Part shown: positions 1 to 8,354 of the stretch, piece by piece | How the letters are laid out: each line of letters starts with the position of its first letter | Numbering within the stretch: the stretch's first letter is position 1 | Assembly: GCF_004792695.1 (NCBI RefSeq) | Contig: NZ_SRXU01000003.1 | Span: 404,022 to 468,021, forward strand | DNA from: Sphingomonas naasensis | Lineage (GTDB): Bacteria; Pseudomonadota; Alphaproteobacteria; Sphingomonadales; Sphingomonadaceae | DNA: 64,000 nt | Direction: 5' to 3' | Translations under genes and position numbers: made by a program | The notes under the pieces: model-generated | Database searches by the model: none | What the model saw: only the letters and a program-made list of their open reading frames with translations | Told to the model about the DNA's origin: nothing

Positions 1-392
1 GGCTCTTCCGCCCCCAGCGTGAAGGTGGTGCGCAGCGGCCGCGGCTCGGGCAGCCCGGCGAGCTTCCACACCGGCACGCCGGCGCGCCGGGCATCGAGCT
101 CCCACAGCGCGCAATCCGCGGCGTTGCGCGCGCCGCCGGGCGGCAGCACCTCTTGCAGCTCGGCGCGCGACATCCCCCGGCTAAGGGCGTCGCGCACCGG
201 CCCCAGCGCCGCGGTCATCGCGTCGACATCGTCGTTCAGATAATAGACGCCGCTCGCCTCGCCGCGCCCGATATGGAGGCCGTCGCCCAGCGTGACGACC
301 ACCACCGGCGACTCGGTGAAGACATGGCCGGAGATGTGGAACGGCTTCAGGAAGGGAAGCCGCTCCACTGCCACATCGACCGAGACGCGCAT
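1..392 (-). CDS. Enolase-superfamily dipeptide epimerase / N-acyl amino acid racemase (partial, N-terminal part)
   Basis: The reading frame starts at an ATG at 392 and runs off the window edge, so only about the first 130 residues are visible. It begins MRVSVDVAVERLPFLKPF, followed by an acidic GRGEASG turn and an ARNAADCALWELDARRAG helix. These are typical of the N-terminal capping domain of mandelate racemase/muconate-lactonising family epimerases acting on dipeptides or N-acyl amino acids (L-Ala-D/L-Glu epimerase, DgcA-like). The catalytic lysines and metal-binding acids lie in the missing barrel. Only 10 bp separate it from the upstream serine hydrolase stop, so the two probably form an operon for D-amino-acid-containing peptides. 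Substrate is inferred from family and context, and the assignment to DgcA rather than another epimerase is unsure. Confidence 0.75.
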   Translation of the reverse strand, partial: MRVSVDVAVERLPFLKPFHISGHVFTESPVVVVTLGDGLHIGRGEASGVYYLNDDVDAMTAALGPVRDALSRGMSRAELQEVLPPGGARNAADCALWELDARRAGVPVWKLAGLPEPRPLRTTFTLGAEE

Positions 393-402
393 CACCACGC
401 CC

Positions 403-2373
403 TCAGAACTCGGCGCCGAACGAGATCAGCCGGAAGGCCAGCGCCGCCCAGAGGAGGAAAAAGCCGGCGAGCACCAGCAACACGCTCCAGATCCGCGCGA
501 ACCAGCCGCGCTTGTCCTTCCACGTCAGCCACGCGTTCCAGATCGCCAGCCCGAACATTCCGAAGAACGCCAGCGTGCCGAGGATCTGCACCAGCAGGAT
601 CAACCCGTCGGTCGAGCCGTGGCTCTCGAAATTCTCGAGCCCGCTGATCACCAGCAGCCAGCCGACCAAAGCCGCGATCACCAGCCAGGCGAAGGCCCGA
701 ACCGCGCGATAGGTGCGCAGGCGCTCGCCCTGCAGCGCCAGCTGCGCGCCATAGCGGCGGCGGGTGAACCAGCCGACAGGCCACGACAGCGCAGTGAGGA
801 AGATCACCGCGATCGCGAACATCAGCGCGGGCATCAGCCATGCGCTGTCGAGCGCGCCCGGCGTGCGGTACCAGATCATGAAGGGCGAGACTTCGCCGAA
901 GCTCCAGCGCACGACCTTGCCGTCGACCACCTGCGCGGCGAGCCGCTCATGGCCATAGGCGTCCTGCCAGACGAATGGCTCGACTTCGATCAGCTTGCGC
1001 GGGCTCCCGCCCGGGCTGGTCAGCGCCGGGATGACCGGGCGGCCATCGGCGTCGAGCCCGACCTTGGTGTCGCCGAGCAGCCCGATGATCTTGGCGAAGC
1101 TCGATTCGATGCGGCGGCTGTTGGTCCAGTTGCCGACGAGCAGCTTGGCATGCTCCTTCGCAGTCGGCAGCTCGACCGGCGGCGCCTTGTTCGCCGCGGG
1201 CAGATAGCGATCGGCGAATTCCTCGAACAGGCGGCCGCGCAGGACCCGGGTGACTCCGTCCTTCCCGTCGCTGTTCATCGAGATGTAGAGCCCGACATTG
1301 TCCTCGGGAAAGATCCACAGATCGCTGTGGAAATACATCGTGTCGCCGCCATGCGAGACCGCGCGGTGGCCGTTGATCTTCTGCTCGTAGAAGCCGAGCG
1401 CCATGGTGTTGATCGCCGGGATGTCGCTGTGCTGCGGCGCGTACATCTGCTTCGCGGTTTCGGGCTTGAGCAGCACCCCGCCATTGGCGAGATGCGCGAT
1501 CATGAATTTGGCCATGTCGCCGCCGCTGATCGCCGAGGACCCGGCCGGCGCCATGCCGATCAGTTCATATTTCTTCGCATCGCCCGATCCGGCCTCATAG
1601 CCTTGCGACATGTAGGGTTTGAGCTTGGCGGGCAGCGGCTGGCGGAAGGTGGCGTATTGCATGCCCAGCCGGCCGAAGATGTTGCGATCGATATAGTCGT
1701 CGAAGCGCATCCCCGAGACGCGCTCGACGATGTAGCCCGCCAGCGCCGTGGCGTAGTTCGAATAGGCCGGCGTGGTTCCGGGTGCGTAGATCCGCTCGGG
1801 GATGCGATGCTTGAGCACGTCGCCGAGGCTCGCCACCTTGTCGAAGCTGATCAGCCCCTTGATGATCTCCTCGAAGCCCGCCGTATGCGTCATGATGTTG
1901 CGCAGCGTGATCGGCTTGCCCTCGAAGGGCGGAATCTTGAAGTCGAGATATTTGTTCACGTCGGCGTCGAGATCGAGCTTGCCTGCTTCGACCAGCTGCA
2001 TCACCGCGGTCCAGGTATAGAGCTTCGAGGTCGAGCCGGGGCGGAACAAGGTCGTCGCCGGATCGACCGGGCTGCGCCTGGCGACATCGGCATAGCCGAA
2101 GCCGCGCTGCGTCACGACCTGCCCATCCTTGACCACGACCACCACCGCGCCGGCAACGTCGCCGCGCGCGAGCGCATAGGGCATGAAACCGTCGAGCCAC
2201 GCATCGGCATCGGTCTTGGTGAGCGTTGCCGGGCCCGTCGGCGTCGCCGGCACCGTCGCCGCGGGCGCCTGGGGCACCGGGGTCAGCGGCGCGGGCGCCT
2301 GGGTGAAGGCCGGTACTCCGACGGCGATGCCGAGCAGCCCTGCCGCGAGCATCGTGAGCGAACGTTTCCACAT
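403..2373 (-). CDS. Serine hydrolase, class C beta-lactamase fold, with C-terminal membrane segments
   Basis: A 656-residue protein with an N-terminal signal sequence (residues 1-25, ending AFTQA) and a beta-lactamase/D-aminopeptidase domain at about 55-400. The nucleophile motif is S114-T-S-K117, the second motif is YSN (in PAYSNYA), and HGG near GGDTMYFHS replaces the KTG triad, as is common in class C-like peptidases. After a linker domain, the last 150 residues contain four hydrophobic helices, so the enzyme is probably periplasmic and held in the inner membrane. Family members hydrolyse D-amino-acid esters, peptides or other acyl substrates. The epimerase directly downstream suggests peptide or D-amino-acid salvage rather than antibiotic resistance. 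It is divergent from the XRE-cupin regulator, sharing a promoter region at 2374-2520. Confidence 0.88.
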   Translation of the reverse strand: MWKRSLTMLAAGLLGIAVGVPAFTQAPAPLTPVPQAPAATVPATPTGPATLTKTDADAWLDGFMPYALARGDVAGAVVVVVKDGQVVTQRGFGYADVARRSPVDPATTLFRPGSTSKLYTWTAVMQLVEAGKLDLDADVNKYLDFKIPPFEGKPITLRNIMTHTAGFEEIIKGLISFDKVASLGDVLKHRIPERIYAPGTTPAYSNYATALAGYIVERVSGMRFDDYIDRNIFGRLGMQYATFRQPLPAKLKPYMSQGYEAGSGDAKKYELIGMAPAGSSAISGGDMAKFMIAHLANGGVLLKPETAKQMYAPQHSDIPAINTMALGFYEQKINGHRAVSHGGDTMYFHSDLWIFPEDNVGLYISMNSDGKDGVTRVLRGRLFEEFADRYLPAANKAPPVELPTAKEHAKLLVGNWTNSRRIESSFAKIIGLLGDTKVGLDADGRPVIPALTSPGGSPRKLIEVEPFVWQDAYGHERLAAQVVDGKVVRWSFGEVSPFMIWYRTPGALDSAWLMPALMFAIAVIFLTALSWPVGWFTRRRYGAQLALQGERLRTYRAVRAFAWLVIAALVGWLLVISGLENFESHGSTDGLILLVQILGTLAFFGMFGLAIWNAWLTWKDKRGWFARIWSVLLVLAGFFLLWAALAFRLISFGAEF

Positions 2374-2520
2374 CGCGCTGTTCCCCTCTGTCCCCCGCCC
2401 CGATCCGGCATGTCGTTGCGCCGGTTTGCGTCTGCGGTTAGGCTATATCCCGAACGAACCAGTTACGCCTGATTGAGACATAATGATCCTGTACGGAAAA
2501 ATGTCAAACCGAGGTGCTGC

Positions 2521-3150
2521 ATGGCCACGCGGCTGAAGCCCGAACAACCGACGCTCGGCGCGCTGCTGCGCGCGCTGCGCGCGCGGAACGGCTGGACGCT
2601 CAAGGAGATGAGCGTGAAGAGCGGCATCCCCGTCTCGACGCTGTCCAAGGTCGAGCACGATCGGCTGACCTTGACCTATGACAAGCTGCTCCAGCTCAGC
2701 CAGCGGCTCAACATCCGCATGTCCGAGCTGTTCGCCGAGAATGATTCGGTGGCGGAAGCGCCGGTCACCGCGCGGCGCAGCATCGGCGACGTCGATCGCG
2801 CCGTCCGGGTCAACACGCCCAATTACGACTATTATTATCTCTGCACCGAGCTGCGCCGGAAACGGATGATCCCGGTGATCACCCGGGTGCGCGCCAAGTC
2901 GGTCGAGGCATTCGGCGATCTCGTCCATCATTCGGGCGAGGAGTTCATCTACGTCGTCAGCGGCCGGATCGTCGTCCACACCGAATTCTACGATCCGGTG
3001 ACGCTCGACACCGGCGAATCGATCTACATCGATTCGAACATGGGCCATGCCTATGTCACCGCCGAAGGCTGCGACGAGGCCGTCGTCCTCGGCGTCTGCT
3101 CGAGCGCCGAGGACGGGCTGATGGACTCGCTGCTCAACCTCCACGGCTGA
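2521..3150 (+). CDS. XRE-family transcriptional regulator with C-terminal cupin domain
   Basis: A 209-residue regulator. Residues about 12-70 form an XRE helix-turn-helix (LRALRARNGWTLKEMSVKSG, then IPVSTLSKVEHDRLT). Residues about 125-205 are a small cupin barrel (HHSGEEFIYVVSGRIVVHTE, then GESIYIDSNMGHAY). This arrangement is typical of repressors or activators that sense amino acids or other small carboxylates. The start at 2521 is preferred because a GAGGTG ribosome site precedes it; an upstream in-frame TTG at 2473 has none. It is divergent from the serine hydrolase-epimerase pair and probably regulates it. It converges with the next gene on the minus strand, with only 5 bp between the stops. 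Confidence 0.9.
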   Translation: MATRLKPEQPTLGALLRALRARNGWTLKEMSVKSGIPVSTLSKVEHDRLTLTYDKLLQLSQRLNIRMSELFAENDSVAEAPVTARRSIGDVDRAVRVNTPNYDYYYLCTELRRKRMIPVITRVRAKSVEAFGDLVHHSGEEFIYVVSGRIVVHTEFYDPVTLDTGESIYIDSNMGHAYVTAEGCDEAVVLGVCSSAEDGLMDSLLNLHG

Positions 3151-3155
3151 GCGCG

Positions 3156-3683
3156 TCACGCGCCGCGGGTGATCCGGCTCGCCTGATCGAGGCTGATTCC
3201 TTTGACCAGCGGGTCGGCGTGGCGATGGACCAGCTTCCATGCGCCGCCGTCGCGGCGGAAGACGAGCGTGACGCGGAGCAGCCAGTGCTGCGCCGACAGC
3301 GATCCCACCGCGACGTCGGCGCTCTCATTGGCGACGAGCACCGCCATGTCCCCCGTCCGCCAGGCGCGGATCAACTCGAAACGCGCGTCGCGGCCGTCGC
3401 GGAAGAACCGTCCGATCCGCGCCCAATGCGCGTCGTCCGCGGGCACGCCGGTGGGGGTGCTGCCGAACGGGTCCATCAACAGGAAATCGGGCGCGAGCGC
3501 GAGCGCCTGCCGATAGTCGGCGATGTCGCCGCGCATCAGGCTGGCATGGCCGCGCGATGCCTGCGCGACCAGCGCGGCGACATCGCCATCGGCCTCGGGC
3601 GTCGCATAGGCGCCCACCGCGCCGACCATGCCGGCGGTCACCGCGCTCGCGGCAAGGGTCGAGAAAATATGATGGAAGAACAT
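3156..3683 (-). CDS. Secreted SnoaL-like / DUF4440 domain protein
   Basis: A 175-residue protein with a signal peptide (residues 1-28) and an NTF2-like cone fold of the DUF4440/SnoaL type (LMRGDIADYRQALALAPDFL, then WARIGRFFRDGRDARFEL and WLLRVTLVFRRDGGAWKLVH). Proteins of this fold bind or isomerise small molecules, but the family has no single activity and no catalytic residues can be assigned. A GGAGAGG ribosome site lies before the ATG. It is divergent from the LysR gene at 3782, with 98 bp between the starts, the usual arrangement of a LysR regulator and its target. Confidence 0.8.
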   Translation of the reverse strand: MFFHHIFSTLAASAVTAGMVGAVGAYATPEADGDVAALVAQASRGHASLMRGDIADYRQALALAPDFLLMDPFGSTPTGVPADDAHWARIGRFFRDGRDARFELIRAWRTGDMAVLVANESADVAVGSLSAQHWLLRVTLVFRRDGGAWKLVHRHADPLVKGISLDQASRITRGA

Positions 3684-3781
3684 TGGGATACCTCTCCGGA
3701 AATGGGGAAAGCCATGCCTCCCCCGGTCCGCGCTGAATGCCTGATGCGCCTTGCTGCATAAAATGGTATGATTTCACCAAT

Positions 3782-4741
3782 ATGCTGAATGAAATTGACC
3801 TATCGCGTGCCGACCTCAATCTCCTCGTGCTGTTCGAGGCGGTGTTCGACGAGGCGCATGTCGGCCGCGCCGCCGATCGGCTGCGCCTGTCGCCCTCGGC
3901 GGTGAGCCACGGCCTCGGCCGCCTTCGCCGCCTGCTCAACGATCCGGTGTTCCTCAAGACGCCGCGTGGCGTGGTGCCGAGCGACCGCGCGCGGGCGCTC
4001 GCGCCGCTGGTCGCCGACATCCTCCAGCGCGTCCGCGGCGTCGTCGCGCATGCCGCGCCGTTCGATCCCGCCAGTTCGACGCGGCGCATGACGATCGGCG
4101 CGCCCGACGGCGTGTCGGCGGTGTTCCTCCAGCCGCTGCTCGCCGATCTCGCCGAGCGCGCGCCGGGCATCGCCATCGGCATCCGCCAGCTGCTGCCGGC
4201 ACCCGAAGAGGCCGTCGACCGGGCGTGGCGCGGCGCCTTCGCCGATCTCGAATCGGGGACGCTCGACATCGCGGTGATCCCCGCCGCGGAGGCGCCGCTC
4301 CGCTTCGAGCGGCGCACGCTCTACGAAGAGGATTTCGTGCTGGTGATGCGCCCCGGCCACCCCTTCGCCAGCGCCCCCGGCGTCGACCAATATTGCGCGA
4401 GCCAGCACCTCGTCGTCTCGCTCTCCGGCGATCCGCACGGCTTTGTCGACGATGTGCTCGCGCGCGAGGGACTGTCGCGCCGCGTCGCGCTCACCGTGCC
4501 CAATTTCATGTTCGCCTGCGCGATCGTCCCCGACACCGGGCTGCTCTGCGCCGTGCCGCGCCGTTTCGCCGCGCGCTATGCCCCGCGCTTCGGCCTCGCG
4601 ATCCATGACGCGCCGCTGCCGCTCGGCCATTTCCGGCTCAACGCCTTCGTTCCCAAACCGGCGTTGATGGACGCGGGAACGCTGTGGCTGCTCGATCGGC
4701 TCGGCGAGGTCGGCGCGCGCATCGGCACCACCGCCGCTTGA
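3782..4741 (+). CDS. LysR-family transcriptional regulator
   Basis: A 319-residue LysR-type regulator. The N-terminal winged helix (residues about 8-67, with VGRAADRLRLSPSAVSHGLG as the recognition region) is followed by a periplasmic-binding-protein-like effector domain. The start at 3782 fits the usual LysR N-terminus (MLNEIDLSRADLNLL); an in-frame extension to 3737 adds residues not seen in the family. It probably controls the divergent SnoaL-like gene at 3683 and perhaps itself. The effector cannot be read from the sequence. The 60-bp gap to the GH2 gene downstream carries a separate promoter-like sequence, so the GH2 gene need not depend on this transcript. Confidence 0.92.
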   Translation: MLNEIDLSRADLNLLVLFEAVFDEAHVGRAADRLRLSPSAVSHGLGRLRRLLNDPVFLKTPRGVVPSDRARALAPLVADILQRVRGVVAHAAPFDPASSTRRMTIGAPDGVSAVFLQPLLADLAERAPGIAIGIRQLLPAPEEAVDRAWRGAFADLESGTLDIAVIPAAEAPLRFERRTLYEEDFVLVMRPGHPFASAPGVDQYCASQHLVVSLSGDPHGFVDDVLAREGLSRRVALTVPNFMFACAIVPDTGLLCAVPRRFAARYAPRFGLAIHDAPLPLGHFRLNAFVPKPALMDAGTLWLLDRLGEVGARIGTTAA

Positions 4742-4801
4742 CCCCGGACCGCGACTCCGCCTAGCGTTTACTCATACAATAGGGCAATCACAGGAGAGCG
4801 C

Positions 4802-7492
4802 ATGTTCCGCCCCTCGCGCTGGCATTCGCTGGTCGGCGCCGTGTTCGGCCTCGCGGCCGTGCTGCTCCCGCTTTCGGCAGCTGCGCAGGAGCGGCTCTCG
4901 CTCGATCAGGGCTGGCGCTTCACCAAGGGCGAGCCCGCGGGCAGCGGTGTAGGGCTCGACTATGACGTCCGCCCCGCCGTGACGACCAGCGCCGACGGCA
5001 AGGCGGCCGATGCCCGCCCCGATGCCGCCGAGCAAGTCTCTGCCGCCGGCCGACAGATCCTCAAGCCCTTCATCCTGCCCAGCGGCAACGCCTTCCTGCG
5101 CGATCCCGCCCGCGCCCATCTGCGCCCGCACGGCAATCCCGGCGGCACCCATCCCTATGTCCAGCCCGGCTTCGACGACAGCGGCTGGCAGAAGGTCACG
5201 CTGCCGCACGACTGGGCGATCGCCGGCCCGTTTCTCGAGACCGGCCCCTATGGCGGCATGGGCCGGCTGCCGAGCTGGGGGATCGGCTGGTACCGCCGCA
5301 CGCTCGACATCGCGCCGGGCGACGCCGGCAAATCGATCTTCCTCGATGTCGACGGCGCCATGTCCTACGCCGCCGTCTGGGTGAACGGCACGCTCGTCGG
5401 CGGCTGGCCCTATGGCTATAACAGCTGGCGGCTCAACCTGACGCCCTATGTCCGCCCCGGCGCGAACCAGCTCGCGATCCGGCTCGACAATCCCCCCGAA
5501 AGCGCGCGCTGGTATCCCGGCGGCGGGCTCTATCGCAATGTCTGGCTGACCAAGGCGGCGCCGGTGCATGTCGGCCATTGGGGCGTCGTCGTCGCCACGC
5601 CCCAGGTCTCGCCCGAGCGCGCGACGGTGCAGGTGACGCGGACGATCGACAATGACCGCGGCCCGACCACCACTGTCGAAATCGCCACCCAGATCTACGC
5701 GCTCGACGCCGCCGGCAAGCGCATCGGCAAGCCGGTCGCGACGATCGCCCGCACCCCGCTCACCATCGAAGAGCATGGAAGCGGCACCCTCACCGGCACC
5801 GCCACGATCGCGAACCCGCGCCTGTGGGGCCCGCCGCCGACCCAGACCCCGCATCGCTATGTCGCGGTCACCACGGTCAGCCGGGGCGGCAAGCTGCTCG
5901 ATCGCGACGAGACGCCGTTCGGCATCCGCACCCTCGCCTTCGATCCCGACAGGGGGCTGATCGTCAACGGCGAGCACATCCCGTTTCGCGGGGTCAACAA
6001 CCACCATGATCTCGGCGCGCTCGGCGCGGCGTTCAACGTCCGCGCCGCCGAGCGCCAGCTCGAGATCCTGCGCGAGATGGGCACCAACGCGATCCGGATG
6101 AGCCATAATCCGCCCGATCCGCAGCTGCTCGAGCTCACCGACCGGATGGGCCTGCTCGTCATCGACGAGGTGTTCGACAGCTGGGAGCGCAAGAAGACCC
6201 CGCTCGATTTCCACCTGATCTTCCCCGATTGGCACGAGCAGGATCTGCGCGCGATGCTGCGCCGCGATCGCAACCATCCCTCGATCGTGCTGTGGAGCGT
6301 CGGCAACGAGGTCGGCGAGCAATATACCGGCGAGGAAGGCGCCGCTATCGGCCGCAAGCTCGTCCAGATCGTCCGCGAGGAGGATCCGACCCGCCTGACC
6401 ATGACCGCGATGAACTATGCCAAGGCCGACATGCCGCTGCCCGGCGTGGTCGACACCATCACGCTCAACTATCAGGGCCATGGCATCCGCTCGCGCCCCA
6501 GCGAATATCCCGCCTTCCGCAAGCGCTTCCCCGACAAGGTGATCTTCCACACCGAAAGCGCCTCGGCGCTCTCCAGCCGCGGCGAATTCCAGTTCCCCGT
6601 CCCCGGCACGATCAGCGGCCCGGTGCGCCCCGGTGTCGGCGGCGATCCGAAGACCAGGCAGGTCAGCGCCTATGAGCTGTTCGCCTCCGATTTCGGCGCC
6701 TCGCCCGATCGCGTATTCGCGTTCGACGACCAGAACCCGTTCAACGGCGGCGAGTTCGTCTGGTCGGGGTTCGACTATCTCGGCGAGCCGACCCCCTATT
6801 ACGACGCGCGCAGCTCCTATTCGGGAATCATCGATCTCGCCGGTTTCCCCAAGGATCGCTTCTGGCTCTACCAGGCGCGCTGGCGCCCCGAGCTGAAGTT
6901 CGCGCACATCCTCCCCCACTGGACCTGGCCGGGGCGCGAGGGCGAAGTCACTCCGGTGCACGTCTTCACCTCGGCCGACGAGGCCGAGCTGTTCGTCAAC
7001 GGCAAGTCGCAGGGCAAGCGCACCCGCGCGCCCTACGAATATCGCTTCCGCTGGGATTATGTGACTTATGAGCCCGGCGAAGTCCGCGTGGTGACCTGGA
7101 AGAACGGCAAGGAATGGGCGACTGCCAGCGTCCGCACCGCCGGCATCCCGGCCCGGCTCCAGCTCGAGCCCGATCGCGCGACGATCGCCGGCGACGGGCG
7201 TGACCTTTCGTTCGTCACCGCGCGCGTGCTGGACAAGGACGGCGGCATCGCCCCGCGCGCGAGCAACAAGCTGCGCTTCACCGTCGAGGGCCCGGGCGAG
7301 ATCGTCGCCACCGACAATGGCGATCCGACCAGCTTCGTCCCCTTCCCCTCGCCCGACCGCCCCGCCTTCAACGGCCTCGCACTGGCGATCGTGCGGGCAA
7401 AGCCGGGCGCGCGCGGCCCGATCCGGGTGCGGGTCGAAGGCGACGGACTGGCGCCGGCAGTGGTCGAGATCCGCAGCCTCGCGCGGCGCTGA
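4802..7492 (+). CDS. Secreted glycoside hydrolase family 2 (beta-galactosidase-like) with DUF4982
   Basis: An 896-residue exported GH2 enzyme with signal peptide 1-29. Order of domains: sugar-binding jelly roll (about 120-270), immunoglobulin-like domain (about 275-380), TIM barrel (about 385-680), DUF4982 (about 715-770) and a C-terminal Ig-like domain (about 780-890). The acid/base is E503 in WSVGNEVGEQ and the nucleophile is E585 in IFHTESASAL, both present. About 60 residues between 35 and 95 form an insertion before the jelly roll. The ribosome site AGGAGAG precedes the ATG, and ACTCATACAAT upstream looks like an extended -10. GH2/DUF4982 enzymes usually release beta-linked galactose, or sometimes glucuronic acid, from plant polymers, which fits the pectin cluster that follows. 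The exact sugar is not certain. Confidence 0.9.
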   Translation: MFRPSRWHSLVGAVFGLAAVLLPLSAAAQERLSLDQGWRFTKGEPAGSGVGLDYDVRPAVTTSADGKAADARPDAAEQVSAAGRQILKPFILPSGNAFLRDPARAHLRPHGNPGGTHPYVQPGFDDSGWQKVTLPHDWAIAGPFLETGPYGGMGRLPSWGIGWYRRTLDIAPGDAGKSIFLDVDGAMSYAAVWVNGTLVGGWPYGYNSWRLNLTPYVRPGANQLAIRLDNPPESARWYPGGGLYRNVWLTKAAPVHVGHWGVVVATPQVSPERATVQVTRTIDNDRGPTTTVEIATQIYALDAAGKRIGKPVATIARTPLTIEEHGSGTLTGTATIANPRLWGPPPTQTPHRYVAVTTVSRGGKLLDRDETPFGIRTLAFDPDRGLIVNGEHIPFRGVNNHHDLGALGAAFNVRAAERQLEILREMGTNAIRMSHNPPDPQLLELTDRMGLLVIDEVFDSWERKKTPLDFHLIFPDWHEQDLRAMLRRDRNHPSIVLWSVGNEVGEQYTGEEGAAIGRKLVQIVREEDPTRLTMTAMNYAKADMPLPGVVDTITLNYQGHGIRSRPSEYPAFRKRFPDKVIFHTESASALSSRGEFQFPVPGTISGPVRPGVGGDPKTRQVSAYELFASDFGASPDRVFAFDDQNPFNGGEFVWSGFDYLGEPTPYYDARSSYSGIIDLAGFPKDRFWLYQARWRPELKFAHILPHWTWPGREGEVTPVHVFTSADEAELFVNGKSQGKRTRAPYEYRFRWDYVTYEPGEVRVVTWKNGKEWATASVRTAGIPARLQLEPDRATIAGDGRDLSFVTARVLDKDGGIAPRASNKLRFTVEGPGEIVATDNGDPTSFVPFPSPDRPAFNGLALAIVRAKPGARGPIRVRVEGDGLAPAVVEIRSLARR

Positions 7493-7582
7493 GGCGCCGT
7501 CCGGGCGGCGGCTGATATCGGCTTTCGCCCCGATGTCGGCCGCCGGAATGCCAGCAGTCAGTGCCCGAAAGCGGCCTTCCGT

Positions 7583-8041
7583 TTACAAATCTTTGAGCGC
7601 CTCGGCACCTTCAATGATTGCTCGGGCGAAGCTAGCACGACCGTGCGTGTTACCCTGCGGCTCGAAGCCGAGCCCGTTGAAGCAAACAATCAGTGCCGAG
7701 ATCACGTAACTCGCCGCCCGCATCTCAGTCGCAGAGCGGGTCCGAAAGGTCATAATTACATCAGTTGCGCCGATCCGTTCGGCAGCAGAGGCGGTCGCCA
7801 GACGCTCATTAATGCTCCTAACGTCTGCTGAAATTGCGGAAGCTGGAGCCAGTTCTCCCTCTAGATAAGCTTCTTTTCCGTCGATCAGGGCAAGCGCTCC
7901 GTCGTTGACGACACGTCCGCCTTTCAGTGTCGGGAAGCGTTTGATGTGCACCGGATAAGCGTGGTCGGACAAACATCGTTGTACGGCAGAGGCTGTCGGC
8001 CAATTTGCCGCGGGCATAGCCACGTAGAAGTCCACACTCAT
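7583..8041 (-). CDS. Hypothetical protein, lower-GC, possibly acquired
   Basis: A 152-residue protein, not recognised. The ATG at 8041 has a clear GGGAGA ribosome site; the frame stays open about 45 codons further upstream but without one. It has no signal peptide or membrane segment. The sequence shows an N-terminal beta strand (MSVDFYVAMPAANW), a central acidic region and an alternating alpha/beta pattern. Its base composition is visibly less GC-rich than the neighbours, and it uses codons rare nearby (TTA, ATA, AGC runs). It lies alone, convergent with the GH2 gene and divergent from the TPR-methyltransferase gene, which suggests a cargo gene picked up between two core genes. No function is proposed. 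Confidence 0.6.
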   Translation of the reverse strand: MSVDFYVAMPAANWPTASAVQRCLSDHAYPVHIKRFPTLKGGRVVNDGALALIDGKEAYLEGELAPASAISADVRSINERLATASAAERIGATDVIMTFRTRSATEMRAASYVISALIVCFNGLGFEPQGNTHGRASFARAIIEGAEALKDL

Positions 8042-8354
8042 ACAAACGTCTCCCACAGCAGCTTTTTGCAATTTCTGCTGTGAAAGCAGCCGGGCCGCAA
8101 TCCACCCGATAATGGACGCCGGCACCGCCGGAATTGACGGGCGCTTTCGGGAGCGCCTACCGAGCGCCCGAGCCATCGGAAGTCAGGTCGCGACGTCGCC
8201 ACGCCGGCGGTCGGGCAGCCGAATCGAGTCTACGGCGTTTCCAGACGGCCAATAGCGTCGTCGCGAACGGCAACGACAGGCTGGCCACGCGGCCCCGCAG
8301 CGCTACGCACTCCGCGGTGCCGGCACGGCGGGACGCAATCGACTGCGGAAGGGA
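8042..8354. other. Intergenic region between divergent genes
   Basis: A stretch of 313 bases between the hypothetical gene at 8041 and the methyltransferase gene at 8355. It should hold the promoters of both, but no convincing -35/-10 pair, terminator or operator is visible. A 10-bp inverted match (CCCGAAAGCG at 7564-7573 and its complement at 8142-8151) brackets the hypothetical gene, but it is too short to call an element boundary. Confidence 0.4.

Noticed and set aside
292..2472. A long plus-strand frame opposite the serine hydrolase
   Set aside because: No domain or ribosome site; the minus strand has the SxxK, YSN and HGG motifs.
7564..8151. CCCGAAAGCG and its inverted copy flanking the orphan gene as possible element ends
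   Set aside because: Only 10 bp, the flanks do not match, no target duplication is seen and there is no transposase.
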